A stretch of DNA of 64,000 bases, taken from Parasphingopyxis sp. CP4. Lineage in GTDB: Bacteria; Pseudomonadota; Alphaproteobacteria; Sphingomonadales; Sphingomonadaceae. Every line of letters starts with the position of its first letter. Positions within the stretch are counted from its first letter, which is position 1. The notes below the pieces were generated by a model. It worked only from the letters and a program-made list of their open reading frames with translations, had not been told where the DNA came from and ran no database searches. Shown here piece by piece: positions 9,941-19,923 of this stretch. Location: NCBI RefSeq assembly GCF_013378055.1, contig NZ_CP051130.1:1116001-1180000 (forward strand), read 5' to 3'. Made by a program: the position numbers and the translations under genes.

Positions 9941-10058
9941 GTCAGATCTCGATTATCTTTGAATTTTCGGGCGGGATGTTCCCGTTCCCATCAATATGGC
10001 GCGCGAAATAGGCCTTAATGCGCTCGGGTTCAAGCGCAGCGTCAGCAATTCCGCCAAA

Positions 10059-10808
10059 TCAGGCCAGCGCAGCACCCGCCTCAATGATCGGCACAAACTT
10101 GTCAGCGCTAAGGCTGGCCCCACCGACCAATCCGCCATCGACATTGTCGACCGCCAGCAACTCAGCCGCATTATCGCCATTCATTGAGCCACCATAGAGA
10201 ATCCGCACGCCAGGAGCTTCGTCGCCAATAATGTCCGAAAGCGTCGCCCGGATGGCCGCATGCATCGTCGCAACGTCATCGAGTGTCGGCACCCGTCCGG
10301 TGCCGATCGCCCATACCGGTTCATAGGCGACAACAAGCCAATCCGCCGTCGCGTCTGATGGAAGCGATGCAGAGACTTGTCCGGTCACCACCGCTTCTGC
10401 TTGCCCGGCATCGCGCTCTTCCTCGGTCTCACCGACACAGACGATCGCTGTCAGGCCATGGCGATGCGCGGCTTCTGCCTTGGCCTTCACGTCACTGTCG
10501 GTCTCGCCCTGATCGGCGCGCCGCTCGCTATGGCCGACAATCACATGATGCGCGCCGACTTCCTTAAGCATCGGCGCCGAGAGGCAGCCAGTATGCGCGC
10601 CTTTGTCTGCGGCGTGACAATCTTGCGCACCAATCGCCAAACCGGGAACGCGGGCCACTGCCGGGGCGATCAGCGTCGCCGGCGGGCAAATCGCGACGTC
10701 CACCTGCGGATGGGTTTTGGCGGCCTTTTCGATCCCGTGCAGCTCGCGCAGGTGATCGAGATGGCCGTTCATTTTCCAGTTGCCGGCGATCAGCTTACGT
10801 CGTGCCAT
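10059..10808 (-). CDS. tpiA: Triosephosphate isomerase
   Basis: Interconverts dihydroxyacetone phosphate and glyceraldehyde 3-phosphate. The 249-residue barrel has NWKMNG at the start, the catalytic histidine loop VIVGHSERR, the catalytic glutamate and flexible loop [13 protein letters not shown], and the phosphate-binding [10 protein letters not shown]. Length is normal. It is the first gene of a minus-strand run towards secG and pyrG and is divergent from the PPIase gene. Confidence 0.97.
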   Translation of the reverse strand: MARRKLIAGNWKMNGHLDHLRELHGIEKAAKTHPQVDVAICPPATLIAPAVARVPGLAIGAQDCHAADKGAHTGCLSAPMLKEVGAHHVIVGHSERRADQGETDSDVKAKAEAAHRHGLTAIVCVGETEEERDAGQAEAVVTGQVSASLPSDATADWLVVAYEPVWAIGTGRVPTLDDVATMHAAIRATLSDIIGDEAPGVRILYGGSMNGDNAAELLAVDNVDGGLVGGASLSADKFVPIIEAGAALA

Positions 10809-10966
10809 GATGTCCGGATCTCCCTCAGATGTTCGTCATTTCAACTTAGCGGTCTGATACCCGGATGATTTGCATCTGCCAATCGCGCGACAATGCTTGA
10901 AGCCGCGCGGCCACATCCGTAAAGCACGGGTGATATTGCCCTCAATCACGCAAAGACACTTCGATC

Positions 10967-12919
10967 ATGATCTCATTCTTCCGCCGCCTATTCGCCTCAA
11001 AGCTTGGCCTTGCCCTGGCAATGGGTCTGCTCATCCTGATCGGTACGGCCTTTGCGCTCGCGGACATCAGCGCGCCAGGTGGCGGAACCAGCTTGTTCGG
11101 CGGCAGCGGAAACGCCGTGGCCTCTGTCGAAGGTGCCGAAGTCACCGACGAGGAACTGCAGCGACTGTTGAACCGCGCGCTCCAAAACGCACGCGAAGAT
11201 CAGCCAGGCCTGGATATGGCCGCGATGATCGAAGGCGGTGCGCTCGATGAAACCATCGACCAATATATGCGCGGCGAGGCGCTGAGCAGCTTTGCGCGCG
11301 ATAATGGCCTGCTGATCAGCAAACGATTGATCGATGCATCGATTGCCGAAATTCCCGCCTTTCAGGGTCTCACCGGAAATTTCGACGAGCCGACATTTCG
11401 CCAGGTCCTTGCCCAGGAAGGCCTGACTGAAGACGAAGTCCGCACGGATCTGGGACGCCAAACCCTGTTGGGCCTGTTGCTCGGCCCGGTCAGTGCAGCA
11501 GCCGAAGTTCCGGCTGAGATTGCGGCGCCTTATGCGCGGCTATTGCTGGAGGAACGAACCGGGCAGGTTGCGGCCATACCGTCGGCTGCCATGCCTGAAG
11601 GCGAAGAGCCGACGGCGGAAGAACTGACAGCCTTTTATGACGACAATCTTGATCGCTACACGCTGCCAGAGCGGCGCTCCTTGCGTTACGCAGTCTTCGA
11701 TCTTGCTCAGCTGGAAGTACCAGCGCCGACCGAGGAACAGGTCCGCGAATATTATGAAGCGAACAGCGATACCTATGGCGGTAGCGCAACCCGCTCATTC
11801 CAGCAGATCATCCTGACAGATGAAGCCGATGCGCAGGCCTTTTTCGAGGCCGTGAATGGTGGGGCAGACTTTGGCGAGCAAGCCATTGAACGCGGCTTCT
11901 CCCTGCCCTCCATCCAGGTAAGCGGCGCCACAGAAGATAGTTTTGCGCGAGCCGCCTCTGAGGAGATTGCCGCCGCCGCATTCGCCGCAGCAGAAGGCGA
12001 CCTGCTTGAACCTTCACAATCGGGTTTGGGTTGGCACGTGATCCGCGTGGCCGATATCGTCGACCGAGACGCCACGCCACTCGGAACGGTCCGCCCGGAA
12101 ATTGTACAAGCCTTGACGGACCAGGCCGGCAATGAAGCGCTGGCGCAACTTTATCTCGACATTGAAAATGCAATTGATGACGGCGCATCCTTCGAGGAAG
12201 TGGTCGATGACAAAGGGCTGACCATTGTGTCGACGCCATTGGTCGCACCGAACGGATTATCACCGCAACAGCCAGACTTCCGCCCGTCGGCGGACCTCCT
12301 GCCAATGCTCCAACTCATTTTTACGCTGGATGATGATGAGGATGCGGTGATTGCACCTATCGTCGCTGATCAGCGTTTTGCTCTGGTGGATGTCACCGAA
12401 ATCGCTCGATCAGCGCCTCAGCCGCTCGAAACGATCCTGCCCTTTGTACAGCAGAATTTCCTGTCCGACCGTGCTGCGCGCCAAGCCCAAGCAGTCGCTG
12501 CCGAAATTGCGGAGAAGGTGAATGGCGGCATGCCGCTTGCGCAAGCCATGGCCGAGACCGAACTCACCCTGCCGCCGGTGCAACCCGCCCGGGCTTCGCG
12601 CCAGGCAATTTCGCAGCCAGGCGCCAATATTCCCGAGCCGGTGCGATTACTGTTCCGGATGGCCGAAGACACGGCAAAACTGGTGCGTCTGCCGCAAGAC
12701 CAGGGTTGGTTTGTTGTGGTGTTGAATTCGATTGTCAGCGATGCTGATGCCGTAACCGCCGAGCTGATTGAAGCCACGCGCCGAGAGTTCGCGAATGTCA
12801 CCGCTGACGAATATGCCGAACAGTTCGTCAATGCTGTGATTGCCGACTATCCGATTGAGCGTGACGAAGACGCAATCGAAGCATTGAGCCAGCGGCTGAT
12901 TACGGGTCGCAGCAACTAA
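10967..12919 (+). CDS. Membrane-anchored parvulin-type peptidyl-prolyl isomerase (PpiD-like)
   Basis: A 650-residue periplasmic folding factor tethered by one N-terminal membrane segment (about residues 12-33, LGLALAMGLLILIGTAFAL). It has a SurA/PpiD-type chaperone region and a parvulin domain at about 270-370, ending in GLGWHVIRVADI. A long C-terminal part follows, as in PpiD. It would assist proteins leaving the Sec channel. trpE starts one base after its stop codon, so the two genes are co-translated. A PPIase-trpE junction is a conserved alphaproteobacterial arrangement as I recall it. Confidence 0.88.
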   Translation: MISFFRRLFASKLGLALAMGLLILIGTAFALADISAPGGGTSLFGGSGNAVASVEGAEVTDEELQRLLNRALQNAREDQPGLDMAAMIEGGALDETIDQYMRGEALSSFARDNGLLISKRLIDASIAEIPAFQGLTGNFDEPTFRQVLAQEGLTEDEVRTDLGRQTLLGLLLGPVSAAAEVPAEIAAPYARLLLEERTGQVAAIPSAAMPEGEEPTAEELTAFYDDNLDRYTLPERRSLRYAVFDLAQLEVPAPTEEQVREYYEANSDTYGGSATRSFQQIILTDEADAQAFFEAVNGGADFGEQAIERGFSLPSIQVSGATEDSFARAASEEIAAAAFAAAEGDLLEPSQSGLGWHVIRVADIVDRDATPLGTVRPEIVQALTDQAGNEALAQLYLDIENAIDDGASFEEVVDDKGLTIVSTPLVAPNGLSPQQPDFRPSADLLPMLQLIFTLDDDEDAVIAPIVADQRFALVDVTEIARSAPQPLETILPFVQQNFLSDRAARQAQAVAAEIAEKVNGGMPLAQAMAETELTLPPVQPARASRQAISQPGANIPEPVRLLFRMAEDTAKLVRLPQDQGWFVVVLNSIVSDADAVTAELIEATRREFANVTADEYAEQFVNAVIADYPIERDEDAIEALSQRLITGRSN

Positions 12920-12920
12920 T

Positions 12921-14450
12921 ATGAATGAGCGCGCCGATGCCATCGCGGCGCTTGAGTCCGGCCGGCCGACGCTAATCTGGCGCCAGCAGCTGGCCGATCT
13001 CGATACGCCAATCGGCGCGGCACTTAAGCTTGTTGAACCAGGTCGCGGTGATTTTATCCTGGAGTCTGTCGAAGGCAGCAATGTCCGGGGTCGATATACC
13101 TATGTCGGCCTCGCTCCTGACCTCGTCTTTTGCGCCGAAGGCGCATCCGCTGCCATTAATCGCAGTTGGGAAGATGATCGCGAGGCATTTGCCCCTGCCG
13201 ATGGCGACAGTGTCGCCGCGCTACGCGCGCTCGTCGAAGAATGCCGGATGGATTTGCCGGAAGGCCTGCCACAATCGCTCGCCTGCCTTGTCGGTTATTT
13301 CGGCTACGAAACGATTGGCCTGATCGAAGACTTGCCCCGCCCAGCGGAGAACCCGCTGCAGCTTCCGGACATGCTGTTTGTCCGACCGACACTGATCCTG
13401 ATATTCGATCGCTTGGAAGATCGACTCCATCTGGTCGCTCCAGTCTGGGGCACCGGGGATCAATCTGGGGATCAATCTGGGGATCACGCTGCAGAAAAAG
13501 CTGTCGATAAGGCTGTGGAACGCATTGAAACGGCCGCGGCGCGCCTTGCCGCACCCTATCTGCCGCGCCACCGAAAGGTTACCGAGCTCCCTGAAGTCGC
13601 ACCGCAATCGATGGTGCCGGCTGACGACTATAAACGCATGGTGGAAGCTGCGAAGGAATACATCGCTGCCGGTGACATATTCCAGGTCGTCCTCGCCCAG
13701 CGATTTACCCAGCCATTCCCCTTGCCGCCGGTCGATCTGTATCGCGCGCTCAGACGCATCAATCCCTCGCCCTTTCTCTACTATCTCGATCTCCCAGGAT
13801 TTGCTTTGATCGGCTCAAGTCCCGAAATCCTGGTGCGCGAGCGCGATGGCGAAGTTACTATCCGGCCGATTGCAGGGACACGTCCGCGTGGACAAACCGC
13901 GAGCGAGGATGCCGCCAACCGGGAAAGCCTGCTCGCTGATCCCAAGGAACGCGCCGAGCATCTGATGCTGCTTGATCTGGGGCGCAACGATGTGGGTCGG
14001 GTTGCCGAAGCAGGAACCGTTACCGTCACGGACAGCTATGGCGTCGAATTCTACAGCCATGTCATGCACATCGTTTCAAACGTCACAGGCAAACTCGCGG
14101 CAGAGCATGATGCGATTGATGCACTGTTTGCGGGCTTCCCGGCCGGCACCGTATCCGGCGCGCCCAAGGTGCGCGCCTGTGAAATCATCGCCGAGCTCGA
14201 ACCGGAAACTCGCGGCGCCTATGCAGGCGGTGTCGGCTATTTTTCACCGGACGGAAGCATGGACAGCTGCATCGTTTTGCGTACGGCAGTTGTCAAAGAC
14301 GGCACCATGCATATTCAGGCAGGTGCCGGAATCGTAGCAGACAGCGACCCGGCCTATGAGCAGCGCGAGTGCGAGGCCAAGGCTGGCGCCCTGTTCGCGG
14401 CTGCCAAGGAAGCCGTCGAACGGGCTGATGAGCCCGGTTTTGGGCAATAA
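12921..14450 (+). CDS. trpE: Anthranilate synthase component I
   Basis: Converts chorismate to anthranilate, the first step of tryptophan synthesis, with ammonia from TrpG. The 509-residue protein has the N-terminal TrpE domain and the C-terminal chorismate-binding domain with GDIFQVVLAQRF, PSPFLYYLDL, IRPIAGTRPRG and AGIVADSDPAYEQRE. The linker near residues 178-200 contains short repeats (GDQSGDQSGDH, then KAVDKAVE) encoded by a 12-bp tandem repeat. trpG is about 4 kb downstream instead of adjacent. Confidence 0.97.
   Translation: MNERADAIAALESGRPTLIWRQQLADLDTPIGAALKLVEPGRGDFILESVEGSNVRGRYTYVGLAPDLVFCAEGASAAINRSWEDDREAFAPADGDSVAALRALVEECRMDLPEGLPQSLACLVGYFGYETIGLIEDLPRPAENPLQLPDMLFVRPTLILIFDRLEDRLHLVAPVWGTGDQSGDQSGDHAAEKAVDKAVERIETAAARLAAPYLPRHRKVTELPEVAPQSMVPADDYKRMVEAAKEYIAAGDIFQVVLAQRFTQPFPLPPVDLYRALRRINPSPFLYYLDLPGFALIGSSPEILVRERDGEVTIRPIAGTRPRGQTASEDAANRESLLADPKERAEHLMLLDLGRNDVGRVAEAGTVTVTDSYGVEFYSHVMHIVSNVTGKLAAEHDAIDALFAGFPAGTVSGAPKVRACEIIAELEPETRGAYAGGVGYFSPDGSMDSCIVLRTAVVKDGTMHIQAGAGIVADSDPAYEQRECEAKAGALFAAAKEAVERADEPGFGQ
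13455..13490 (+). repeat. 12-bp tandem repeat inside trpE
   Basis: GGGGATCAATCT occurs at 13455-13466 and 13467-13478, followed by a diverged copy, GGGGATCACGCT, at 13479-13490. The unit is a multiple of three, so copy-number change would add or remove GDQS-type tetrapeptides in the domain linker of TrpE without breaking the frame. Confidence 0.85.
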
Positions 14451-14466
14451 TTTGGGGGCAATCTAG

Positions 14467-15903
14467 ATGAGTGTGTTGATCGCCTTTGTCTGGGCCAATG
14501 CGCTGACCATCATCTCATGGGTTATTCGCATCGGCGCCCTTATCCTGGTGCCATTTCGCCGGTCTCCGGCAGCCGCCCGCGGTTGGCTCTTGCTGTTCTT
14601 TATTGCCCCGCTACCGGCCTTGCTGCTGTTCCTCATTCTCGGCTCGTCTCAGCACCCCAAGCGCCGCCGCAAGCTGTTTGAAAAACTGCCAGACATTTTG
14701 CGGCGTTCGGTTGCCGATGCAGGAATTGCGACCGGCGAGGCACGGGCCCAGCTGCCCAGCAATGTCGAGCCGATCAGCGCGTTGGCGAGCGGCCTTGCCG
14801 GACTGCCTCCGGTCGCAGGAAATGAAATCGAATTGCTCGAAGACTATGGCAATGCAATTGACGCACTGGTCACCGAAATCGATCGGGCCGAACATCATGT
14901 CCATCTCCAATATTATATCTTTGCCGACGATGCGACGGGCCGCAAAATAGCCGAAGCCGTCGAACGAGCCTGTAAGCGCGGCGTCACCTGTCGTGTATTG
15001 ATCGATGCCCTGGGATCGCTCAAATGGAGCAAGGCCGTTCTCGCCCGTCTCCATGCAGCAGGGATCGAAGCGCACCGTATCTTGCCCCTGGGCATGCGCA
15101 GAAATGCATCGCGACTGGACCTCAGAAATCACCGCAAGATTGCCGTTATCGATGGACACGTCGGGTTTACCGGATCGCAGAATATTGTGAACGCCCAGCC
15201 AAGCCCAGGCAGCCCGTCCAATGTTGAACTGGTGATACGGGTGACCGGGCCCGTGGTCAGCGAGCTCCAGGCGGTGTTTCTGGGTGATTGGTACCTTGAA
15301 AGCGGCGCAGTGCTGGAGGGAGACAAAATCTTCTCACCAGCAAGCGCTGAAGGTTCCATCTCCGCGCAATTTGTACCCAGCGGACCGGATTATCCGATAG
15401 GCGGGATCGACCTGTTGTTCGTCGCGGCGATGAACCTGGCGCGCGAAGAAATCGTGATTGTCACGCCCTATTTTATTCCCAACGGCGCATTGATCTCGGC
15501 AATGACAAGTGCGGCTTTACGTGGTGTGAAGGTTCGCATCATGGTCTCGCGCTATCTGGATGGATATCTCGTCGGCTTTGCGCAGCGATCCTATTATGCT
15601 GAGCTGTTGCGGTCGGGTGTCGAAATCCATCTCTATGAATCCGGCTTTGTGCACGCCAAGCATATGCGGATCGACCGGAACCTATCGGTCATCGGGTCCT
15701 GCAACATGGACGAGCGGTCGTTCCGGCTCAACGCAGAAGCCAGTATGCTGTGTTACGGACCGGAAATTGCTGATCGCGTTGCGTCGGTGGAGCAGCGCTA
15801 TTTTGATAGCGCCACACAACTTGAAAAGGGCGAATGGGCGCAACGATCGCTAATCACCAAGGCATTGGAAAACAGCGCGCGACTGCTCAGCGATTTGCTC
15901 TAA
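14467..15903 (+). CDS. cls: Cardiolipin synthase, phospholipase D type
   Basis: Joins two phosphatidylglycerol molecules into cardiolipin at the inner membrane. The 478-residue protein has two N-terminal membrane segments and two PLD catalytic motifs: NHRKIAVIDGHVGFTGSQN at about residue 220 and HAKHMRIDRNLSVIGSCN at about residue 395. The second keeps the HxK(x4)D pattern exactly. A GGGGG stretch precedes the ATG by 8 bases. It follows trpE by only 16 bp, between trpE and the rest of the trp genes. Confidence 0.93.
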   Translation: MSVLIAFVWANALTIISWVIRIGALILVPFRRSPAAARGWLLLFFIAPLPALLLFLILGSSQHPKRRRKLFEKLPDILRRSVADAGIATGEARAQLPSNVEPISALASGLAGLPPVAGNEIELLEDYGNAIDALVTEIDRAEHHVHLQYYIFADDATGRKIAEAVERACKRGVTCRVLIDALGSLKWSKAVLARLHAAGIEAHRILPLGMRRNASRLDLRNHRKIAVIDGHVGFTGSQNIVNAQPSPGSPSNVELVIRVTGPVVSELQAVFLGDWYLESGAVLEGDKIFSPASAEGSISAQFVPSGPDYPIGGIDLLFVAAMNLAREEIVIVTPYFIPNGALISAMTSAALRGVKVRIMVSRYLDGYLVGFAQRSYYAELLRSGVEIHLYESGFVHAKHMRIDRNLSVIGSCNMDERSFRLNAEASMLCYGPEIADRVASVEQRYFDSATQLEKGEWAQRSLITKALENSARLLSDLL

Positions 15904-15911
15904 TCAGCGGC

Positions 15912-16217
15912 TTAGGATTCCAACAGCCTCGGGCCATATTCCTCAAGCTTGGCTCGGATCGCGCCAGCAAAGGGTTGTAGCAAGGTTGGCAAATCGAACG
16001 TCGCGACAACCACATCGTCCATCACATCCAGACGGCAGCCCAGCCGCTGGCCGAGCGCCTCGATCGTGAAAAAGGCGACATCTTCTTCCCAGCGCTTTTC
16101 GCTGACCACACCGCCGGGAATGGCTTCGGCAAAGCCGTCCATTCCCTCAGCGATGCGGCGATGGGCTTCTACCCGCCCGAGTTGATGGGCGATATTTGCG
16201 GTTATCGTCTCGCTCAT
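15912..16217 (-). CDS. Polyhydroxyalkanoic acid system (PHA_gran_rgn) family protein
   Basis: A 101-residue soluble protein matching the small family annotated as polyhydroxyalkanoic acid system protein: an IAHQLGRVEAHRRIAEGMD start, a central GQRLGCRLDVMDDVVVATFD strand pair and an LPTLLQPFAGAIRAKLEEYG helix. Its molecular role is not established; the name comes from members near PHA granule genes, and no such genes are seen here. It lies 13 bp after the M13 peptidase gene on the same strand and converges on cls. Confidence 0.7.
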   Translation of the reverse strand: MSETITANIAHQLGRVEAHRRIAEGMDGFAEAIPGGVVSEKRWEEDVAFFTIEALGQRLGCRLDVMDDVVVATFDLPTLLQPFAGAIRAKLEEYGPRLLES

Positions 16218-16230
16218 CGCCCTTCCCTCG

Positions 16231-18303
16231 TTACCAGATCTTCACGCGATCTTCGGGTGCGATGTACATCGCATTGTCCGGACCGACATTGAACGCCTCG
16301 TACCAGGCGTCGATATTCGGAACCACGCCATTGGTGCGATATTCCATCGGGCTGTGCGGATCGGTGATGATACGCTCGCGCAGAGCATTCTCACGGATCA
16401 GCCCGCGCCACACTTGTGCCCAGCTGAGGAAGAAGCGCTGATCGCCGGTCAGGCCGTCGATAACTGGCGGTTCGCCATGTTCTGCGACATAGCGGCGATA
16501 AGCCGAGTAAGCCATTTCAAGCCCGCCCAGATCGCCGATATTCTCACCCATGGTCAGATCGCCGTTAACGTTCAGTCCGGGGATCGGTTCGAACCCGCTA
16601 TATTGCGTTCCGAGCCGGCCGGAGCGTTCTTCAAATGCCGTTGCCGTCGCCTCGGTCCACCAGTCGCGAATGCGACCCGTGCCATCAAACTGGCGACCTT
16701 GATCGTCAAAGCCATGGCCAATCTCATGGCCGATCACGCCGCCAATCGCGCCATAATTGACCGCCGGATCCGCATTGGGATCGAAGAAGGGCGGCTGCAG
16801 GATCGCGGCCGGGAAGGTGATCTGGTTCAACAGCGGATTGTAATAGGCATTCACCGTCTGCGGGTTCATTGCCCATAGCGAACGATCAACCGGATTGGGC
16901 AGCCGTTCCAGATCAAGGTCAAAGGCAAATTGCTGCGCGCGGATTGCATTGCCCAGCAGATCATCGCGCCGGACTTCCAGCGCGGAATAGTCGATCCAGT
17001 TTTCCGGATGACCGATCCGCGGTTCGAACGCTTCAAGCTTGGACAACGCCTCGGTGCGGGTCGCCTCATCCATCCAGTCGCTATTCTCGATCCGCTCCTG
17101 CAGGGCAGCGCGCAGGTTCACGATCAACTCGGACATCTGGCGCTGTGCTTCGGCTGGATAGTGGCGATCGACATAGATCTGACCGATTGCTTCGCCGACA
17201 TTGCCATTCACAAAGGACACACCGCGTTTCCAGCGTTCGCGCTGCTCCGGCGTATCGCGCAATGTGCGGCCGAAAAATTCGAACTGTGCCTGATCGAAGG
17301 CGCGCGGCAGGAATTGCGCATTATCGTTGATGAAGTGGAAGGTCAGATATTCCTTCCATGTATCAAGCGGAACGCTTTCGAGCATTTCACCAGCCGCCGT
17401 AATAGCCGTCGTTTCCGCTGCCACGACGGTATCGACGCTGGCAAAACCCATCCCGTCCAGCCAGTTCGCCCAGTCAAATTGCGGAGCGAGTTCGGCAAGC
17501 TGTTCCCGGCTCATCGGGTTGTAAATCTGCTGGATATCGCGCTGGCGAGCCGGCTCCCACTGGCTCTCGGCCATCTGGGTTTCGAGCGCCATGATCCGAT
17601 CGGCCCGCGCTTCGCCATCGGCAATTCCGGCAAGCTCGTGGAGCTGGATAATGTAAGCGCGATAGGCCGCGCGGAACGCGACATATTCTTCGTCTTCATT
17701 CAGATAATAATCGCGATTCGGCATGCCCAGCCCGCCTTGGCCGGCAAAGGCGATATAGCGCGAAGGATCGGCCGGATCCGGAATCGTGCCAACGCCGACC
17801 GGGCTTGAATAGCCGACCGAACCAAATAGTTCGAGCAGTCCGGCGCGATCTTCAACTGCATCGATCCGCGCCAGGTAAGGCGCGAGCGGCGCGGTGCCGC
17901 GTGCTTCTACAGCATCGACATCCATCCAGGACCCGTAGAAATCTCCAACCATCTGCCCGACTGGGCCAGCGGCGGCCGGATCGGCGGCAAGGTCGGTCAA
18001 AATGGCGAGAACCTGCTGTTCTGCGCTTTCCCGCAGGATATCGAACGATCCGTAACGTGAGCGATCGCCGGGCATCTCGGTATTGTCCATCCAGGTTCCG
18101 CCGGCATAGCGATAGAAATCGTCACCCGGATTGATGCTCAGGTTGCGCGCCTCGAGGTCGACACCCCAGCTTCCAATTTCAGCGCTGCCAGATGCGGGCG
18201 TTGCCGCTTCGGCCGTTTCGGCATGGTGATCGGCAAGGGCGGGTGTCGCGGTGGCAACGGCAAGTGCCGATGCGGCGGCAAGGACGAGAGAACGGGTGAG
18301 CAT
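16231..18303 (-). CDS. M13 family zinc metallopeptidase (PepO/neprilysin-like)
   Basis: A 690-residue exported peptidase. The N-terminus is a signal peptide (MLTRSLVLAAASALAVATA, with cleavage likely after PALA). The mature protein carries the M13 hallmarks: NAYYNPLLNQITFPAAILQ, the zinc site GHEIGHGFDDQG near residue 535, and the third ligand in MGENIGDLGGLE. It would cleave peptides in the periplasm or at the surface. An AGGAGT site precedes the ATG. Length is typical for the family. Confidence 0.95.
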   Translation of the reverse strand: MLTRSLVLAAASALAVATATPALADHHAETAEAATPASGSAEIGSWGVDLEARNLSINPGDDFYRYAGGTWMDNTEMPGDRSRYGSFDILRESAEQQVLAILTDLAADPAAAGPVGQMVGDFYGSWMDVDAVEARGTAPLAPYLARIDAVEDRAGLLELFGSVGYSSPVGVGTIPDPADPSRYIAFAGQGGLGMPNRDYYLNEDEEYVAFRAAYRAYIIQLHELAGIADGEARADRIMALETQMAESQWEPARQRDIQQIYNPMSREQLAELAPQFDWANWLDGMGFASVDTVVAAETTAITAAGEMLESVPLDTWKEYLTFHFINDNAQFLPRAFDQAQFEFFGRTLRDTPEQRERWKRGVSFVNGNVGEAIGQIYVDRHYPAEAQRQMSELIVNLRAALQERIENSDWMDEATRTEALSKLEAFEPRIGHPENWIDYSALEVRRDDLLGNAIRAQQFAFDLDLERLPNPVDRSLWAMNPQTVNAYYNPLLNQITFPAAILQPPFFDPNADPAVNYGAIGGVIGHEIGHGFDDQGRQFDGTGRIRDWWTEATATAFEERSGRLGTQYSGFEPIPGLNVNGDLTMGENIGDLGGLEMAYSAYRRYVAEHGEPPVIDGLTGDQRFFLSWAQVWRGLIRENALRERIITDPHSPMEYRTNGVVPNIDAWYEAFNVGPDNAMYIAPEDRVKIW

Positions 18304-18454
18304 AAATTACTCCTGAAAGTCTGAATGGTCAGCAAAATGAAATTTTCTTCTGGTGCATTACCTAACTAGTACAGCGGAGTTCTGCAAGCGAACGCCATCC
18401 ATCTGCGAATGACAGGTCTTGGCGGCACCGGACGAAGCGGATAGGCAGGCCCGC

Positions 18455-19054
18455 ATGATCCTGGTTATCGACAATTATGACAGCTTTACCTGGAACCTTG
18501 TCCATTATCTGCGCGAATTGGGCGCAGAAACCGATGTTGTACGCAATGATGCGATATCCGCCGGGCAAGCGATTTCCTCCGGGGCATCGGCGTTTTTGAT
18601 CTCGCCGGGTCCCTGCACTCCGAATGAGGCTGGCATCAGCCTGGATCTGGTCGCCGCCTGTGCTGAGGCTCAAAAACCCGTGCTGGGCGTGTGCCTAGGG
18701 CACCAATCGATCGGCCAGCATTTCGGTGGCCGGGTCATTCAAGGCGGATTGATGCACGGGAAAACTTCGGCCGTGGAGCATGATGGTTCTGGCGTGTTCA
18801 CCGATCTCCCCTCCCCGTTCACAGCGACCCGCTATCATTCATTGATTGTTCCGGAAGATGGCCTGCCGGAGTGCTTGAAGATCAATGCGCGCGGGCCGGA
18901 CGGCACCGTGATGGGCTTCCGCCACGAAAGCCTGCCGATCCATGGCGTCCAGTTTCACCCCGAAAGCATTGCGACAGAGCATGGCCATGCGCTGCTCGCC
19001 AATTTCATGCGGCTCGCGGGTTTGACACCCGCAAAGATCAGCGACGCCGCTTAA
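18455..19054 (+). CDS. trpG: Anthranilate synthase component II (glutamine amidotransferase)
   Basis: Supplies ammonia from glutamine to TrpE; related proteins also serve p-aminobenzoate synthase. The 199-residue product starts MILVIDNYDSFTWNLVHYL, has the oxyanion motif ISPGPCTPNEAG, the nucleophile elbow LGVCLGHQSIG, and the His-Glu pair in VQFHPESI. The start at 18455 fits the family; 12 extra upstream codons do not. The stop overlaps the 3' end of a convergent lipoprotein gene by 4 bp, which separates it from trpD. Confidence 0.95.
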   Translation: MILVIDNYDSFTWNLVHYLRELGAETDVVRNDAISAGQAISSGASAFLISPGPCTPNEAGISLDLVAACAEAQKPVLGVCLGHQSIGQHFGGRVIQGGLMHGKTSAVEHDGSGVFTDLPSPFTATRYHSLIVPEDGLPECLKINARGPDGTVMGFRHESLPIHGVQFHPESIATEHGHALLANFMRLAGLTPAKISDAA

Positions 19055-19785
19055 TCCTCCAAACAATCCGGCAGCGGCGCGCCGATCTGGCCCGATGGCC
19101 GCGCGACATCGAAATTCGGATGGAAACAGGTGGCAAGGGTCGCTCGCCCACCGGCTTGAAACACGGCATCCGCTGCCGCTTGCACCCGATCGAAACGCGT
19201 ATTGGCTGACGGCAAAAGGAACAAGGTGCCAGCTCCGCTAGTGGTGTCGCCCGGCACGGCGATTATCTCACTGCCCAAGTCTTCAAGCGGAACATCACGA
19301 CCCGATACTCGGATTTCGCCACTCTCGCCTAGCGCGGTAACGACGCGCTGGGGGTTGCCCTCAACATCGGGTATCTCGAACAAGAAATTCACTTCGATAT
19401 TCGAATCAATTGTGCGCAAAGTTCCGCCGGCAATACCGGTCGAGCGCGCAACGCCCACAGCGATCGACGTGCAATGAAAGGCAGCATCGGCCGCCGCTTC
19501 GAACCGAAGAATTGGAATATCATCTTCGACCATATTGTAGACGCCGCCATTTTGATCGATGGCATCACTCATCACGACGACAGCGCGAACGCCAATACCG
19601 TCAGAAGAGAGTGGCTGCCCATTCCAGGCAAAGGTGCAGTTGCCGGGCGTCCCCGACACGGTAATGGTCGCGGCCACGCCGCCAGTATCAACCGGTAACA
19701 CCTCTTCGGTTTGCGGCTCGATTTCACCGCCACATCCAGAGGTCACCAATAGCGCCGCCAGACCCAGAAATGTGATTACCCTCAT
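19051..19785 (-). CDS. Lipoprotein with two ExbD/TolR-like domains, unknown function
   Basis: A 244-residue protein with a lipoprotein signal (LLVTSGC, lipidated Cys18). The second half resembles the periplasmic domain of ExbD/TolR: GEIRVSGRDVPLEDL, then RFDRVQAAADAVFQAGG and a final strand. The first half looks like a diverged copy (CTFAWNGQPLSSDGI, then RFEAAADAAFHC), so there seems to be an internal duplication. No membrane helix with the proton-channel aspartate is present. ATG 19785 has GGAGA at good spacing; the GTG one codon earlier is too close. It sits antisense between trpG and trpD. Confidence 0.7.
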   Translation of the reverse strand: MRVITFLGLAALLVTSGCGGEIEPQTEEVLPVDTGGVAATITVSGTPGNCTFAWNGQPLSSDGIGVRAVVVMSDAIDQNGGVYNMVEDDIPILRFEAAADAAFHCTSIAVGVARSTGIAGGTLRTIDSNIEVNFLFEIPDVEGNPQRVVTALGESGEIRVSGRDVPLEDLGSEIIAVPGDTTSGAGTLFLLPSANTRFDRVQAAADAVFQAGGRATLATCFHPNFDVARPSGQIGAPLPDCLED

Positions 19786-19923
19786 CACTTGTCTCCATGA
19801 TTGCCATGCCAGCGACCTGATGCATGGTCATAGCATATCTGCCCGCCGCTGTGTGCGGGACCTTTCACTCGAGCAGATTTTCTATCTGGCCTTTCCGGTC
19901 GCCCCATGCTTTGAGGCCGCCCC

